Source of the DNA: Methylocystaceae bacterium
GTDB taxonomy: Bacteria > Pseudomonadota > Alphaproteobacteria > Rhodospirillales > Terasakiellaceae
Reading direction: 5' to 3'
DNA length: 64,000 bases
Assembly (NCBI GenBank): GCA_013373205.1
Contig: JABXIG010000003.1
Span: 310,001-374,000 of the forward strand
Of the stretch, positions 55,248 to 63,847 are shown piece by piece. Numbering within the stretch: the first letter of the stretch is position 1; each line of letters opens with the position of its first letter. The position numbers were made by a program, and so were the translations under genes. A model generated the notes under the pieces. The model had not been told where the DNA came from. It saw only the letters and a program-made list of their open reading frames with translations, and did no database searches.

Positions 55248-55924
55248 GCCGTTTTCTCCCGTCGCCGACGTAATTGTTTCTTTAGGGTGGCAACCGTTTC
55301 TTCCAGTTCTTCAATGCTGGCAGCCTGGGCATCGCATTTGCGTTGCAAGGGGGCCGTGCTGGCTTGACTAATCAGGCTGAGATCACGACTAAATCGGTTA
55401 AAGATTTTTCCGGCAATCTGGGCAGCCCCATCTATGGGTTTAGACAATGGGCCGAACAAATCCAGTAAATCTTCATGAACATTGATGTCAGCCCCATCAA
55501 CCGCATTTCTTAAGCCTAATACAGCTTCTGTATCACCTTCTACAACAAGGTCGCGTGAAAAGAACAGCGCATCTCCGTCGATACGACCTTCCAGCAATTC
55601 GATCAGCTGTAACAGGGGGCCACGCACGCACGCCTTGATATCCATGATCGTTTCATCTGAGCCTTCAGCCAAAACATCAAGCGTCGGATGAGCGGGGTTG
55701 GTATCCATGATGAAACTGAAAGGCAGGTCAACAGGGTCGATCAGATAGCGTGGAGAGCCAAGCGCGATTAATCGTTCAAACACATCTGAGTGACGGTTGT
55801 GCATCTGGCGTATAGCTTTGGTGAAGATTGGTTGCAGCAAGACATAGGGGACAGGGCGCAAGGCAAGTCCAGCCAAAAGGATCGGCGATAAAGGGGCCGG
55901 AGGCCCTTTGGGTGAATGAGACAT
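55244..55924 (-). CDS. ubiT: SCP2-domain ubiquinone biosynthesis protein UbiT
   Basis: This 226-residue protein has an SCP2 lipid-binding domain (about 35-160; includes SFIMDTNPAHPTLDV and DALFFSRDLVVEGDTEAVLGLRN in parts). A C-terminal helix with Glu/Arg repeats, about 40 residues, looks like a coiled coil. UbiT binds isoprenoid quinone intermediates for UbiU/UbiV. GAGGT precedes the ATG; an FNR-like box lies 60 bp upstream. Confidence 0.92.
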   Translation of the reverse strand: MSHSPKGPPAPLSPILLAGLALRPVPYVLLQPIFTKAIRQMHNRHSDVFERLIALGSPRYLIDPVDLPFSFIMDTNPAHPTLDVLAEGSDETIMDIKACVRGPLLQLIELLEGRIDGDALFFSRDLVVEGDTEAVLGLRNAVDGADINVHEDLLDLFGPLSKPIDGAAQIAGKIFNRFSRDLSLISQASTAPLQRKCDAQAASIEELEETVATLKKQLRRRREKTA

Positions 55925-55984
55925 GAATAGACCTCAAAAAAGCGTCGGTTTTTGATGTCTTAGCGGATTTAATAGAATAAGAAA

Positions 55985-55998
55985 TTGATCTGACGCAA
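55985..55998. promoter_or_regulatory. FNR-type box upstream of ubiTUV
   Basis: On the minus strand the site is TTGCG-TCAG-ATCAA; the consensus is TTGAT-N4-ATCAA, so 8 of 10 bases match. It is centred 67 bp before the ubiT start. Anaerobic induction of ubiTUV is known in other proteobacteria and fits this box. Confidence 0.5.
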
Positions 55999-56007
55999 AT
56001 TGACCTT

Positions 56008-56050
56008 AAAAAACGAAGAAGGGCCGGAAAAAATCACCGGCCCCTTCTTT
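56008..56050 (-). terminator. Intrinsic terminator downstream of cysQ and the small ORF
   Basis: A GC-rich stem, AAGGGGCCGG with CCGGCCCTT (one bulge) extended by AGAA/TTCT pairs, is followed on the minus strand by six T (plus-strand A-run 56008-56013). Confidence 0.8.
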
Positions 56051-56211
56051 CACATTTTCTGCATCTTGCGACAGACCGTGCGCGCTTTACGACCTTCGCT
56101 GCAGTCACCGTACAGGAAATACGGCGGCTATTTCATGGCCCCTGTACTTGGCGGGGTCACTACAAAGACTTTATCTCTGTATCCTTGATATACTGCCATA
56201 AAACCGTTCAT
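56050..56211 (-). pseudogene. Small ORF (53 codons) interrupted by one in-frame TAG
   Basis: From ATG 56211 (or 56199) the frame reads 27 codons, meets TAG at 56130-56128, and continues for 25 codons to a TGA at 56052-56050. The second part (FLYGDCSEGRKARTVCRKMQ) has two Cys, a basic character and codon choices like the neighbours. The first contains YRDKVFVVTPPSTGAMK. CAG to TAG by a single C-to-T change would explain it. TAG is used as a normal stop nearby (O-methyltransferase gene), so genome-wide recoding is not expected. The TAG is flanked by possible stems (GTACAG/CTGTAC and GAAATA/TATTTC). I do not recognise a family; a structured RNA is the alternative. Confidence 0.35.
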
Positions 56212-56244
56212 TTTGCAAGTTTAATTTGTGAAAAAATACACAGA

Positions 56245-57021
56245 TTAGTCTAGGCCTTTGGCAATGAAATAGCCGTTTTTAAATCCGTCTTTTGCGTATT
56301 TAAAATCATCACCTTCCGGTGTTTTAACGCTACCGCCAGCCCCTAATACAACGGCATGGCCGGCGCCCGTATCCCATTCCATTGTTGGGCCGAAACGGGG
56401 GTAGACATCGGCAAGTCCCTCTGCGACCTGACAGAATTTAATGCTGGATCCCGAAGATACTTCTTCAGCGACCTTGAAATCTTTAAGATAGTCATCGACC
56501 TCGGGTGTTTTGTGGGAGCGGCTGACAACGGCGGTGATGCCTTCTTCTGGGGCTTTTCTGACTTTTAATTCTTTAATGCTGCCGTCGGCTTCTTTGACAT
56601 AAGCGCCAAATCCTTTTGCCCCCCAAAACATGCGATCAAGTGCAGGGGCGTGAACGACACCAAAGATAGGGGTGCGATTTTCATCAATCAGGGCAATGTT
56701 GACGGTGAATTCATCCTGTTTCTTGATGAACTGTTTGGTGCCATCTACCGGATCGACAAGCCAAAAAGGCATACCTGAAACATCTGGTATATGGCCTGCG
56801 CTGAAGGCTTCTTCGGCGACAATGGGGATATGCGGGGCAAGTTCTTTCAACACAGGCGTGATGATTTCTTCAGCCTTGCGGTCAGCTTCTGTGACAGGGG
56901 ATTCGTCTTTTTTTGAATAAATTTCGAAATCCGTTTTATAGATTTCCATGGTGGCATCACCTGCAATGCGTGCGATATCCAGCAGTTTGTCAATGGTTGC
57001 TTGATCCAGTTTAAAGGTCAC
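56245..57021 (-). CDS. cysQ: 3'(2'),5'-bisphosphate nucleotidase CysQ
   Basis: This 258-residue inositol-monophosphatase-fold enzyme hydrolyses 3'-phosphoadenosine 5'-phosphate in sulfur metabolism. It has the metal motifs ESPVTEADRKAEE near 40, VAEEAF near 70, WLVDPVDGTKQFIK near 88 and EWDTGAGHAVVLGAGG near 213. It lies 26 bp after the Memo-AMMECR1 gene on the same strand. Confidence 0.92.
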   Translation of the reverse strand: MTFKLDQATIDKLLDIARIAGDATMEIYKTDFEIYSKKDESPVTEADRKAEEIITPVLKELAPHIPIVAEEAFSAGHIPDVSGMPFWLVDPVDGTKQFIKKQDEFTVNIALIDENRTPIFGVVHAPALDRMFWGAKGFGAYVKEADGSIKELKVRKAPEEGITAVVSRSHKTPEVDDYLKDFKVAEEVSSGSSIKFCQVAEGLADVYPRFGPTMEWDTGAGHAVVLGAGGSVKTPEGDDFKYAKDGFKNGYFIAKGLD

Positions 57022-57047
57022 GAAAGGCTCCGATTCTTAAAGCAGTG

Positions 57048-58505
57048 TTAGGTTGAAGGCGTGTCTTGCCACAAATTCAGGCTTGCGTCCAGATCATGTG
57101 AATGGACCCCTTCGGTAATAAAGCGCCAGGCATGGAAATCATTTGACCAATGGTCGTGTTTCATGCCGGCTTTTAATTTTAACTGAGTGAGGAACTGACG
57201 TTTGTTTTTAATCTTGTCCCATACCGATGGTAAAAATAAGGCCCGATGGCCACCGTCTTGAATGATAAGACCATCTACACCCGGGCGTAATTGTTCAAGT
57301 AGGTCACTCTCATCTTTAAAGGTCATGGGAAAAGAGGGGGAGAGAACAGAGATATGCAGCGTCAGGCCGGATAATTCGTTTGATTGTATAGGGGGGAAAC
57401 GCGGGTCTTCGAACCCGGCTTTATATGCATTATCTGCGACATCCTTGACTAAAGACTGATGCGGGGCAAGGGAGCCGATACAGCCGCGCAGGTTGCCGTC
57501 GTCTTTTTCAATGGTGACAAAACTTGCGCCATATTGACGCAGACTGTCGGGGAAACTGCCCATATCCAGCTTGATCGGTTCACCGTGGCTAATTCCGCGT
57601 TTGATGGAGGCTGCGGCCACTTGTAAAAGCGTCGGGCCAAACCGTTCCAGAATGGCCTGTGTTTTAAAAGCAAAGGCTTCATGCGCGCTGGGCTGGCATC
57701 CACCGCTCAAGGCCCAGGCACCGTACCCAACAACCCGATCGCGTGGTCCGGCTGTGTCACCGGAATTTCGAACGTCCAGTGTTTCGATGTTCATGCCGCG
57801 CGCACGTGCTATTTCCAACAACCCTTTAACTGGTATGCGCCCACAGGCTTGGGAATTACCTATTTTGTTCGGGGCGAGGTCCTGAATGGCGCTGACGGTT
57901 TGCGCATCGGTTTTCTGGCATGTTTCATAATCAAGGTAGTGGGATAAATCAGTGCTGACAACGATCAAGGTTTCTTCCCCACCCCAGACAGTCTCCAAAG
58001 CATCCGCAACTTCTTCAGGAGAAGCTTGACCGACTACGATGGGCAGGAGGGTGAAATCTTTTAAGACACGTTGTAAAAAGGGGAGATGAACTTCCAGACT
58101 ATGTTCTTCGATATGGGTATCATCAAAGGTAAAGACTTGCGGCTTTTTCAAAAGTTTTTGACTGAGTTCTTTGTCAATTGGTACACGGCCCAAGGGCGTC
58201 TCGTAAAAAGCGGCAGAACATAAAGCAAGCCCGCCGACAGGGACGCGATGACAAGGTCCTAACAGGATGACCCGTTTGATGATGTTCTTTAACGGTTTAA
58301 GTCTGGCATAAGCGCTGGCCGCAACAGGACCGGAATAGACATATCCCGCATGGGGTGCGATCAGGGCCTTTGGTGTTGGTGTTTCTTTATTTAAAGGATG
58401 GATGCTTTCAGCTTCGCTTAGGAAGGCATCGACATCCCGTGCAAGAATTTGTGGGTTATCCGGATAAAAGGTCCCGGCAACAGCCATTTGTCGAATTTTC
58501 ACCAT
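57048..58505 (-). CDS. Memo-AMMECR1 fusion (AmmeMemoRadiSam proteins B and A)
   Basis: This 485-residue protein joins two domains usually encoded separately. Residues 1 to about 275 are Memo-like: MAVAGTFYPDNP, LIAPHAGYVYSGPVAASAY, LLGPCHRVPV and IEEHSLEVHLPFLQ, with metal-site His residues present. Residues about 290-480 are AMMECR1: GASFVTIEKDDGNLRGCIGSL and EDPRFPPIQ. The start at 58505 has AAGGTG. The third family member, a radical SAM protein, is encoded 0.9 kb away (59416). The system is conserved across life, but its reaction is not firmly established. Confidence 0.9.
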   Translation of the reverse strand: MVKIRQMAVAGTFYPDNPQILARDVDAFLSEAESIHPLNKETPTPKALIAPHAGYVYSGPVAASAYARLKPLKNIIKRVILLGPCHRVPVGGLALCSAAFYETPLGRVPIDKELSQKLLKKPQVFTFDDTHIEEHSLEVHLPFLQRVLKDFTLLPIVVGQASPEEVADALETVWGGEETLIVVSTDLSHYLDYETCQKTDAQTVSAIQDLAPNKIGNSQACGRIPVKGLLEIARARGMNIETLDVRNSGDTAGPRDRVVGYGAWALSGGCQPSAHEAFAFKTQAILERFGPTLLQVAAASIKRGISHGEPIKLDMGSFPDSLRQYGASFVTIEKDDGNLRGCIGSLAPHQSLVKDVADNAYKAGFEDPRFPPIQSNELSGLTLHISVLSPSFPMTFKDESDLLEQLRPGVDGLIIQDGGHRALFLPSVWDKIKNKRQFLTQLKLKAGMKHDHWSNDFHAWRFITEGVHSHDLDASLNLWQDTPST

Positions 58506-58580
58506 GGGTGGACACCTTCTTTTGTAATCATCTCTCAAGTGTACTGCACAGAAGGGGCTGACATCAATAGGGCAGGCTTC

Positions 58581-59324
58581 TTAGCGGTATTTATTCATGA
58601 TGGCGTCATATGCACCTGTTTCATGGAGTTGCTTAAGGCCTGTGTTGAACTGGTCAATGAGTGTAGGATAGTCAGGGCGTTTTTTGCTGATGCAGGTGAA
58701 ATAGGGGGAGCTTCTGGCTTCGCTATATTCAATGTGATGGTCGAATGGTTGTTTGGAAAGAATGTATTTTCCTGTGTCACGGTAACTGTAAAAAGCTTTG
58801 ACCCGATCATTTAACAGCATTCTTATGCCAACTTTGTCATTGTTGACCCTGATAACTTTAATCCCTTGATAAGCCAGATCGTTTTGAATGGCATAGCCCC
58901 GAACGACGGCTGTTGGGGATAAGGGACTGAAATGATCTGATTTGTTATGATTGGGATGATAGAAATGGCCGATGCCCACGCTGCCCATTTGATCTGAATA
59001 GGCCAACCATGTGTCACGCCCCTGACTTTTGGAGCATGAACATAATCCGTCAACAATTCCGGATTTTGTATTTTCAAGGGCGCGCTTCCAAGGGTAATAT
59101 TCAACATTGATGTTTATGTTTGAATATGAAAAAGCCTGTTTTAGGACTTCCACATCAAAGCCGGGCAGACCATCTGCAGATTTTTCCATTTTATGGGGTG
59201 GAAATTCATTGCAGGCAAATGTCAGGACCATATCATTTTGTGCATGTGCAGAAAATGCTATCGCAGAAAGCGCAAATGTGCCAAATGTTGCACGTTTAAA
59301 TGATGTGTATCGCCTGAAAAACAT
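58581..59324 (-). CDS. Family-3-like periplasmic solute-binding protein
   Basis: This 247-residue protein has a signal peptide ending in AHA-Q. The two-lobe pattern of family-3 binding proteins is visible: FACNEFPPHKM, PGFDVEVLKQAF and YPWKRALENTKSGIVDGLCS. No permease or ATPase is nearby, so it may be a sensor input or orphan binding protein. Start M at 59324 gives a normal signal; the frame is open to 59366. It is divergent from amrS and near a second orphan of similar type at 13201. Confidence 0.75.
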   Translation of the reverse strand: MFFRRYTSFKRATFGTFALSAIAFSAHAQNDMVLTFACNEFPPHKMEKSADGLPGFDVEVLKQAFSYSNININVEYYPWKRALENTKSGIVDGLCSCSKSQGRDTWLAYSDQMGSVGIGHFYHPNHNKSDHFSPLSPTAVVRGYAIQNDLAYQGIKVIRVNNDKVGIRMLLNDRVKAFYSYRDTGKYILSKQPFDHHIEYSEARSSPYFTCISKKRPDYPTLIDQFNTGLKQLHETGAYDAIMNKYR

Positions 59325-59415
59325 CAAAAGAAACCATAAGTTAGCTGGTATAAATGAATATACCACAGAATATGGTAACGATAACGCATGTAAGTATTAA
59401 GATAAAGAAGTGGTT

Positions 59416-60492
59416 ATGTATAAGGCAGCAAAATTTTGGCACGAGCTGGAGAATGGTCGTATTCAATGCGACCTCTGTCCGCGTGATTGCAAGATCAAGC
59501 CGGGACAGCGGGGATTGTGCTTTGTTCGCGCCAATGAAAATGGCCAGATGGTGCTGACGACATATGGACGTTCCAGCGGGTTTTGTATCGACCCGATTGA
59601 AAAAAAGCCCCTTAATCATTTTTATCCGGGCACACCTGTTCTGTCATTTGGGACAGCAGGATGCAATCTGACCTGCAAGTTTTGCCAGAACTGGGATATT
59701 TCAAAATCGCGGGAATTTGATAAGCTGCAATCATATGCAGCGCCTGAAGCAATTGCTGAGGCTTGCGTGAAAACGAAATGCACATCTGTTGCCTTTACTT
59801 ATAACGATCCGGTGATTTTTTTGGAATATGCAGTGGATGTTGCAAAGGCATGTCGGGCACATGGTATCAAGACGGTTGCGGTAACGGCGGGATATATCCA
59901 CGAAGAGGCCCGTAAAGAATTTTTTTCTCATATGGATGCGGCCAATGTGGATTTAAAATCGTTTAACCCTGATTTTTATCACAAGCTCTGTTCAGCCGAT
60001 TTGGATAATGTGCTTGAGACACTCGTTTATCTCAAACATGAAACCAATGTCTGGTTTGAACTGACGGACCTGATTATTCCCGGTGAAAACGATAGTCTGG
60101 ACGAAATTGATCAGATGACGCGTTGGGTGGTTAAGGAGCTGGGTCCAGACGTTCCCATGCATTTTAGCGCCTTTCATCCAGACTGGAAAATGATGGATAA
60201 GCCACGCACCCCGCTTGAAACGCTGATTATGGCGCGTGAAATTGCGATGAAAAATGGGGTGCGTTATGCCTATACGGGCAATGTGCATCATGAAGACGGG
60301 GATACGACCTATTGTTCTAAGTGTACTGAGGTATTGATCAAGCGCGATTGGTACGAGATCACAGGATGGAACATCTCGGATCAGGGGGAATGTCTGTCTT
60401 GCGGAACAATATGCGCCGGACATTTCGATGGGCCTGCCGGGAAATGGGGGCGAAAACGTATTCCTTTAAGATTTGCCAGCAAACAAAAGTGA
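59416..60492 (+). CDS. amrS: AmmeMemoRadiSam radical SAM protein
   Basis: This 358-residue protein has the SAM [4Fe-4S] motif C83-x3-C87-x2-C90 (GCNLTCKFCQN). An N-terminal Cys cluster (C18, C21, C25, C35: CDLCPRDCKI...GLC) and C-terminal CSKC and CLSCGTIC clusters suggest more iron-sulfur or zinc sites. It resembles pyruvate-formate-lyase activases and is named for co-occurrence with Memo and AMMECR1, both fused in the protein encoded at 57048-58505. The ATG at 59416 is chosen; GTG at 59410 is possible. Confidence 0.9.
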   Translation: MYKAAKFWHELENGRIQCDLCPRDCKIKPGQRGLCFVRANENGQMVLTTYGRSSGFCIDPIEKKPLNHFYPGTPVLSFGTAGCNLTCKFCQNWDISKSREFDKLQSYAAPEAIAEACVKTKCTSVAFTYNDPVIFLEYAVDVAKACRAHGIKTVAVTAGYIHEEARKEFFSHMDAANVDLKSFNPDFYHKLCSADLDNVLETLVYLKHETNVWFELTDLIIPGENDSLDEIDQMTRWVVKELGPDVPMHFSAFHPDWKMMDKPRTPLETLIMAREIAMKNGVRYAYTGNVHHEDGDTTYCSKCTEVLIKRDWYEITGWNISDQGECLSCGTICAGHFDGPAGKWGRKRIPLRFASKQK

Positions 60493-60595
60493 CGATTTTA
60501 GGGCAGGTCGGAGAAAAACTTATAAAAAATGGGGTTTTAATTGGTTTGCGTTCGGGCTAACCTGTGCAAAACAACTCAGATTACAAGAGGATTTT

Positions 60596-62104
60596 ATGAA
60601 AATTTCGTTCACGAAACCGGGTTTGCCTGAAACAGGTGTATTAGTGGTGATGGGCTATGAAGGTGGCGAACTTTCTGAAAGTGCCAAGGCCATTGACAAG
60701 GTGATTAACGGATCGCTGGCACGCGCGGCAAAAATTGCGAAATTTAAAGGAAAACTGGGAGAATTGGTTTCCGTTCTCGCCCCGCAAGGGACGAAGCTGG
60801 AACGAATTGTCCTAATCGGTACAGGCAAGCCGGAAAAGCTCGACCTGTTGGGCGCTGAAAAGCTGGGCGGGACCATTTATATGGCCCTGTCGGCAAAACA
60901 ACCGCGCACGGTTTCAATCGCTTTTGATCAGTTTGATGAAGGTGAAAGCCGCGTGTGGGAGCAAGCGGCCCATATCGCCAATGGCGCGTTGTTGCGATCT
61001 TTCCGTTTCGATAAGTATCGTACCAAGGAAGAAGCCGATAAAAAACCATCTATTCGGGCGCTCAAAATTTTAACACCGAGCGGGGGGCGTGCACGCAAAG
61101 CCTTCGAACAATTGGAAAAAGTTGCTGGCGGTGTGTTCTTAACCCGTAACCTGGTGTCTGAACCAGCCAATATTCTGTATCCGGAAAGCTTTGCCAATAT
61201 CTGTCAGGAATTGACGGAACTGGGCGTTGAAGTAGACGTCATGGGCGAAGCGGAAATGAAAAAACTGGGCATGGGTGCCTTGCTGGGTGTCGGCCAAGGC
61301 AGTGATCGGGAATCGAAAATGGTGACCATGCGCTGGAACGGTCAGCAAGGAAAGGGGCGCAAAGCCCAGTCCACCCAAATCGCCTTTGTCGGTAAAGGGG
61401 TAACGTTCGATACCGGTGGGATCAGCATCAAGCCTGCGGCGGGCATGGAAGACATGAAATGGGACATGGGTGGCGCTGGTGCAGTGACTGGTCTGATGAA
61501 GGCCTTGGCCTCGCGTAAAGCCAATATCAATGTGGTGGGCGTCATTGGTCTTGTGGAAAATATGCCGGATGGCCAAGCCCAACGCCCCGGGGATGTGGTG
61601 ACATCTATGTCTGGCCAAACCATCGAAGTGATCAACACGGATGCGGAAGGTCGGCTGGTTTTGGCCGATGCGTTGACCTATACGCAAAAAGAATTTGCAC
61701 CGAAGACCGTGATTAATCTTGCGACCCTGACCGGGGCGATTTTAGTGTCTTTGGGTAATGAACGCGCGGGCGTGTTTGCCAATGATGATGAACTGGCAGA
61801 TCGTTTGAAAGCAGCAGGTGAAAAGACAGGCGATAAGGTCTGGCCTTTCCCGATGGATGCGGCTTACGACGAGCAGATCAAATCACAAATTGCCGATATG
61901 AAAAATACCGGTGGTCGTTTTGGGGGCAGTATTACAGCGGCAAAATTCCTCGAACGTTTCATCGAAAAAGAGACCACTTGGGCTCATATCGACATTGCCG
62001 GAATGGCCTGGTCGCAGGCTGATAAACCGACCTGTCCAAAAGGTGGAACAGGATATGGCGTGCGTCTTTTGGATCAATTGGTTGCCGATTATTATGAAGG
62101 CTAA
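60596..62104 (+). CDS. pepA: Leucyl aminopeptidase (M17)
   Basis: This 502-residue di-zinc aminopeptidase has an N-terminal macro-like domain and a catalytic domain with FVGKGVTFDTGGISIKP near 268, MKWDMGGAG, NTDAEGRLVLADAL near 348 and NLATLTGAILVSLG. Zinc and lysine residues are in place. ATG at 60596 has AAGAGG upstream; the longer frame from 60473 lacks support. Confidence 0.95.
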   Translation: MKISFTKPGLPETGVLVVMGYEGGELSESAKAIDKVINGSLARAAKIAKFKGKLGELVSVLAPQGTKLERIVLIGTGKPEKLDLLGAEKLGGTIYMALSAKQPRTVSIAFDQFDEGESRVWEQAAHIANGALLRSFRFDKYRTKEEADKKPSIRALKILTPSGGRARKAFEQLEKVAGGVFLTRNLVSEPANILYPESFANICQELTELGVEVDVMGEAEMKKLGMGALLGVGQGSDRESKMVTMRWNGQQGKGRKAQSTQIAFVGKGVTFDTGGISIKPAAGMEDMKWDMGGAGAVTGLMKALASRKANINVVGVIGLVENMPDGQAQRPGDVVTSMSGQTIEVINTDAEGRLVLADALTYTQKEFAPKTVINLATLTGAILVSLGNERAGVFANDDELADRLKAAGEKTGDKVWPFPMDAAYDEQIKSQIADMKNTGGRFGGSITAAKFLERFIEKETTWAHIDIAGMAWSQADKPTCPKGGTGYGVRLLDQLVADYYEG

Positions 62105-62115
62105 GGCTTAAAACT

Positions 62116-62565
62116 GTGAGCGAGATTGCGTTTTACCACCTGACCAAATTTTCTTTGGAACAGGCTTTACCCAAATTGCTGGAAAAAACCTTGCAGGTGG
62201 GAAAGCGCGCTCATGTTCAGGTCGCCAATGACGACAAGGCCGAAAAATTAACCGACACCTTGTGGACCTATCAGGCTGAGAGCTGGCTCCCCCATGGGGC
62301 TAAAAAAGATGGTCATCCAGAAAAGCAACCGATCTGGATTTCACCGGAAGCGGTTAATGAAAACGGGGCGAGTTTTCTCTTTTTAACGGATGGCACGGAT
62401 AACCCGGAACTGGCCAGTTTTGAACGCTGTTTTGTTGTGTTTGATGGTCGATCCGATATGGCTGTGCAAAAGGCACGTAGCCAATGGAAAACATTTAAAG
62501 AAGATGGACATGACCTGACCTACTGGCAGCAAACCGATACGGGCGGTTGGGAGAAAAAGGCTTAA
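62116..62565 (+). CDS. holC: DNA polymerase III chi subunit, GTG start
   Basis: This 149-residue protein has FYHLTKFSLEQALPKLLEK at the N-terminus, LTDTLWTYQAESWLPHG near 50 and a Rossmann-like LFLTDGTDNP, all typical of HolC. It links the clamp loader to single-strand-binding protein. GTG at 62116 lies 11 bp after pepA, its usual neighbour. Confidence 0.93.
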   Translation: MSEIAFYHLTKFSLEQALPKLLEKTLQVGKRAHVQVANDDKAEKLTDTLWTYQAESWLPHGAKKDGHPEKQPIWISPEAVNENGASFLFLTDGTDNPELASFERCFVVFDGRSDMAVQKARSQWKTFKEDGHDLTYWQQTDTGGWEKKA

Positions 62566-62575
62566 AGACCATGTG

Positions 62576-62633
62576 CATCTGCCAAAGCAGGTGTCTTTTT
62601 CTTGCAAAGAAAAGCTTCCTGCTTGCGCAGGAA
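62576..62633. repeat. Paired palindromes, REP-like element, copy 2
   Basis: Hairpins CATCTG-ccaaag-CAGGTG (62576-62593) and TTCCTG-cttgcg-CAGGAA (62616-62633) both have 6-base loops. They repeat the two-hairpin layout at 31234-31304, including the CAGGTGT-CTTT stretch after the first. The element fills the gap between convergent holC and the BtuF-like gene. Confidence 0.6.
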
Positions 62634-62636
62634 CGC

Positions 62637-63431
62637 TTAAACCCCCTTCGCAAAATCACTTAAATAACGAAGCCCGGCAATGGCCCGGCTACCATACCAA
62701 GACGTCATTTCGCCATCGATGACATGCAGCTTGTCGCGTGCAATGCCATATGTATCAGCAAATTCATCAAGATGGTTTTGCTTAAACAAAAACGGCTCAG
62801 ATGAAAAAAGAACCGCATCGACCTCACCCAATATTCCGTTTTCAAGATCAATCTCTGGGTAACGATTATCTGTTTGATCGGGCAATGTGATCATGTTTGC
62901 CCCACGTAATGCCTGTGAAATATAGGTGTCTGGCGAGACGCTCATCCATGGGTCTTTCCAGATGAGATAGAGGACCTTTTTTTCCGGCAGATCAAAGGCG
63001 CTCATTTGTGCGTGGGTGCGCGCGGCTTGAAATTCGCTCATCAAGCGGGCTGCCTGATCGCGTCGATCAAAGATATTTCCAAGAAGTTGATATAGACTGA
63101 TATTATCAACAGGGCTTTGCGGGTGGGTGACGATAATATGAGGGATGATCGTTGCCAGTTCATCCACCAGTTCTTTGGGGTTTTCATCCACGTTAACGAT
63201 TAGGTGGGTCGCATTTAAGGCTTTCACCTTATCCATGTTGACTTGCTTGGTTCCGCCAATGCTTTGGATATGTGTGACACGTTCTTTTGGATGAATGCAA
63301 AAAGCGGTTCGCCCGACCAGTTCCTTACCAAGATCAAGATCAAAAAGAAGTTCAGTGATGCTTGGAACTAAAGAGAGAATGCGTGGCTGTGTGCTGGTTT
63401 GATGTTCTTGGCCAATGGCGTCAATAAACAT
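62637..63431 (-). CDS. BtuF-like metal/cobalamin-binding protein without signal peptide
   Basis: This 264-residue protein has the helical-backbone metal receptor fold: RILSLVPSITELLFDLDLG, LVGRTAFCIHP and IGGTKQVNMDKVKALNATHLIV (in parts). Family members bind cobalamin or ferric siderophores for ABC import. No signal peptide precedes the domain in this frame and no transporter is adjacent, so it is cytoplasmic or its annotated start is incomplete. It follows the STAS gene after 2 bp. Confidence 0.78.
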   Translation of the reverse strand: MFIDAIGQEHQTSTQPRILSLVPSITELLFDLDLGKELVGRTAFCIHPKERVTHIQSIGGTKQVNMDKVKALNATHLIVNVDENPKELVDELATIIPHIIVTHPQSPVDNISLYQLLGNIFDRRDQAARLMSEFQAARTHAQMSAFDLPEKKVLYLIWKDPWMSVSPDTYISQALRGANMITLPDQTDNRYPEIDLENGILGEVDAVLFSSEPFLFKQNHLDEFADTYGIARDKLHVIDGEMTSWYGSRAIAGLRYLSDFAKGV

Positions 63432-63433
63432 GT

Positions 63434-63739
63434 TTAATCGATGATCTCAAATAATTCTTCAAACTTGGACAGTTCAAACATGCGCTTGACCATAGTGTTC
63501 GCGCCTGACAAGGAAACCTTGATCCCATTTTCATTTGCTTTTTCATTCAATTCGATCAGCATGCCAAGTCCGGCTGAATCGATATATTCTAATTCGCCGA
63601 CTTCCAGAACCCATTGTTTTTGAGCGGAGTTCGGAAAATCATTTGTGATTTCCAGGAATTTGCTGCGCGAGGATGGTACGATGTTGCCGTAAAACACCAC
63701 ATGTTTTTTACCCCCCTTGTTAAGCAATGAATATTCCAT
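63434..63739 (-). CDS. STAS-domain anti-sigma factor antagonist
   Basis: This 101-residue protein is one STAS domain. The phospho-site region is EYIDSAGLGMLIEL near residues 51-64, with the conserved Ser in DSAG. Such proteins bind anti-sigma kinases and release sigma factors or other targets. AGAAGGGGG precedes the ATG. No kinase or phosphatase partner is in the window. Confidence 0.88.
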   Translation of the reverse strand: MEYSLLNKGGKKHVVFYGNIVPSSRSKFLEITNDFPNSAQKQWVLEVGELEYIDSAGLGMLIELNEKANENGIKVSLSGANTMVKRMFELSKFEELFEIID

Positions 63740-63847
63740 ACAGTCCCCCTTCTTTTTTACTTTATTAAGTTTAGTAAGGTTAATTTATGTCATATGCAAT
63801 GAATTGCAATGAGTTATTACTGGTGCTATGAAAGAAAAATATTTTGA

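Noticed and set aside
56050-56199. 6S RNA (ssrS)
   Set aside because: A long partial hairpin can be drawn, but the closing stem and central bubble are not convincing, and the region reads as a small ORF with one amber codon.
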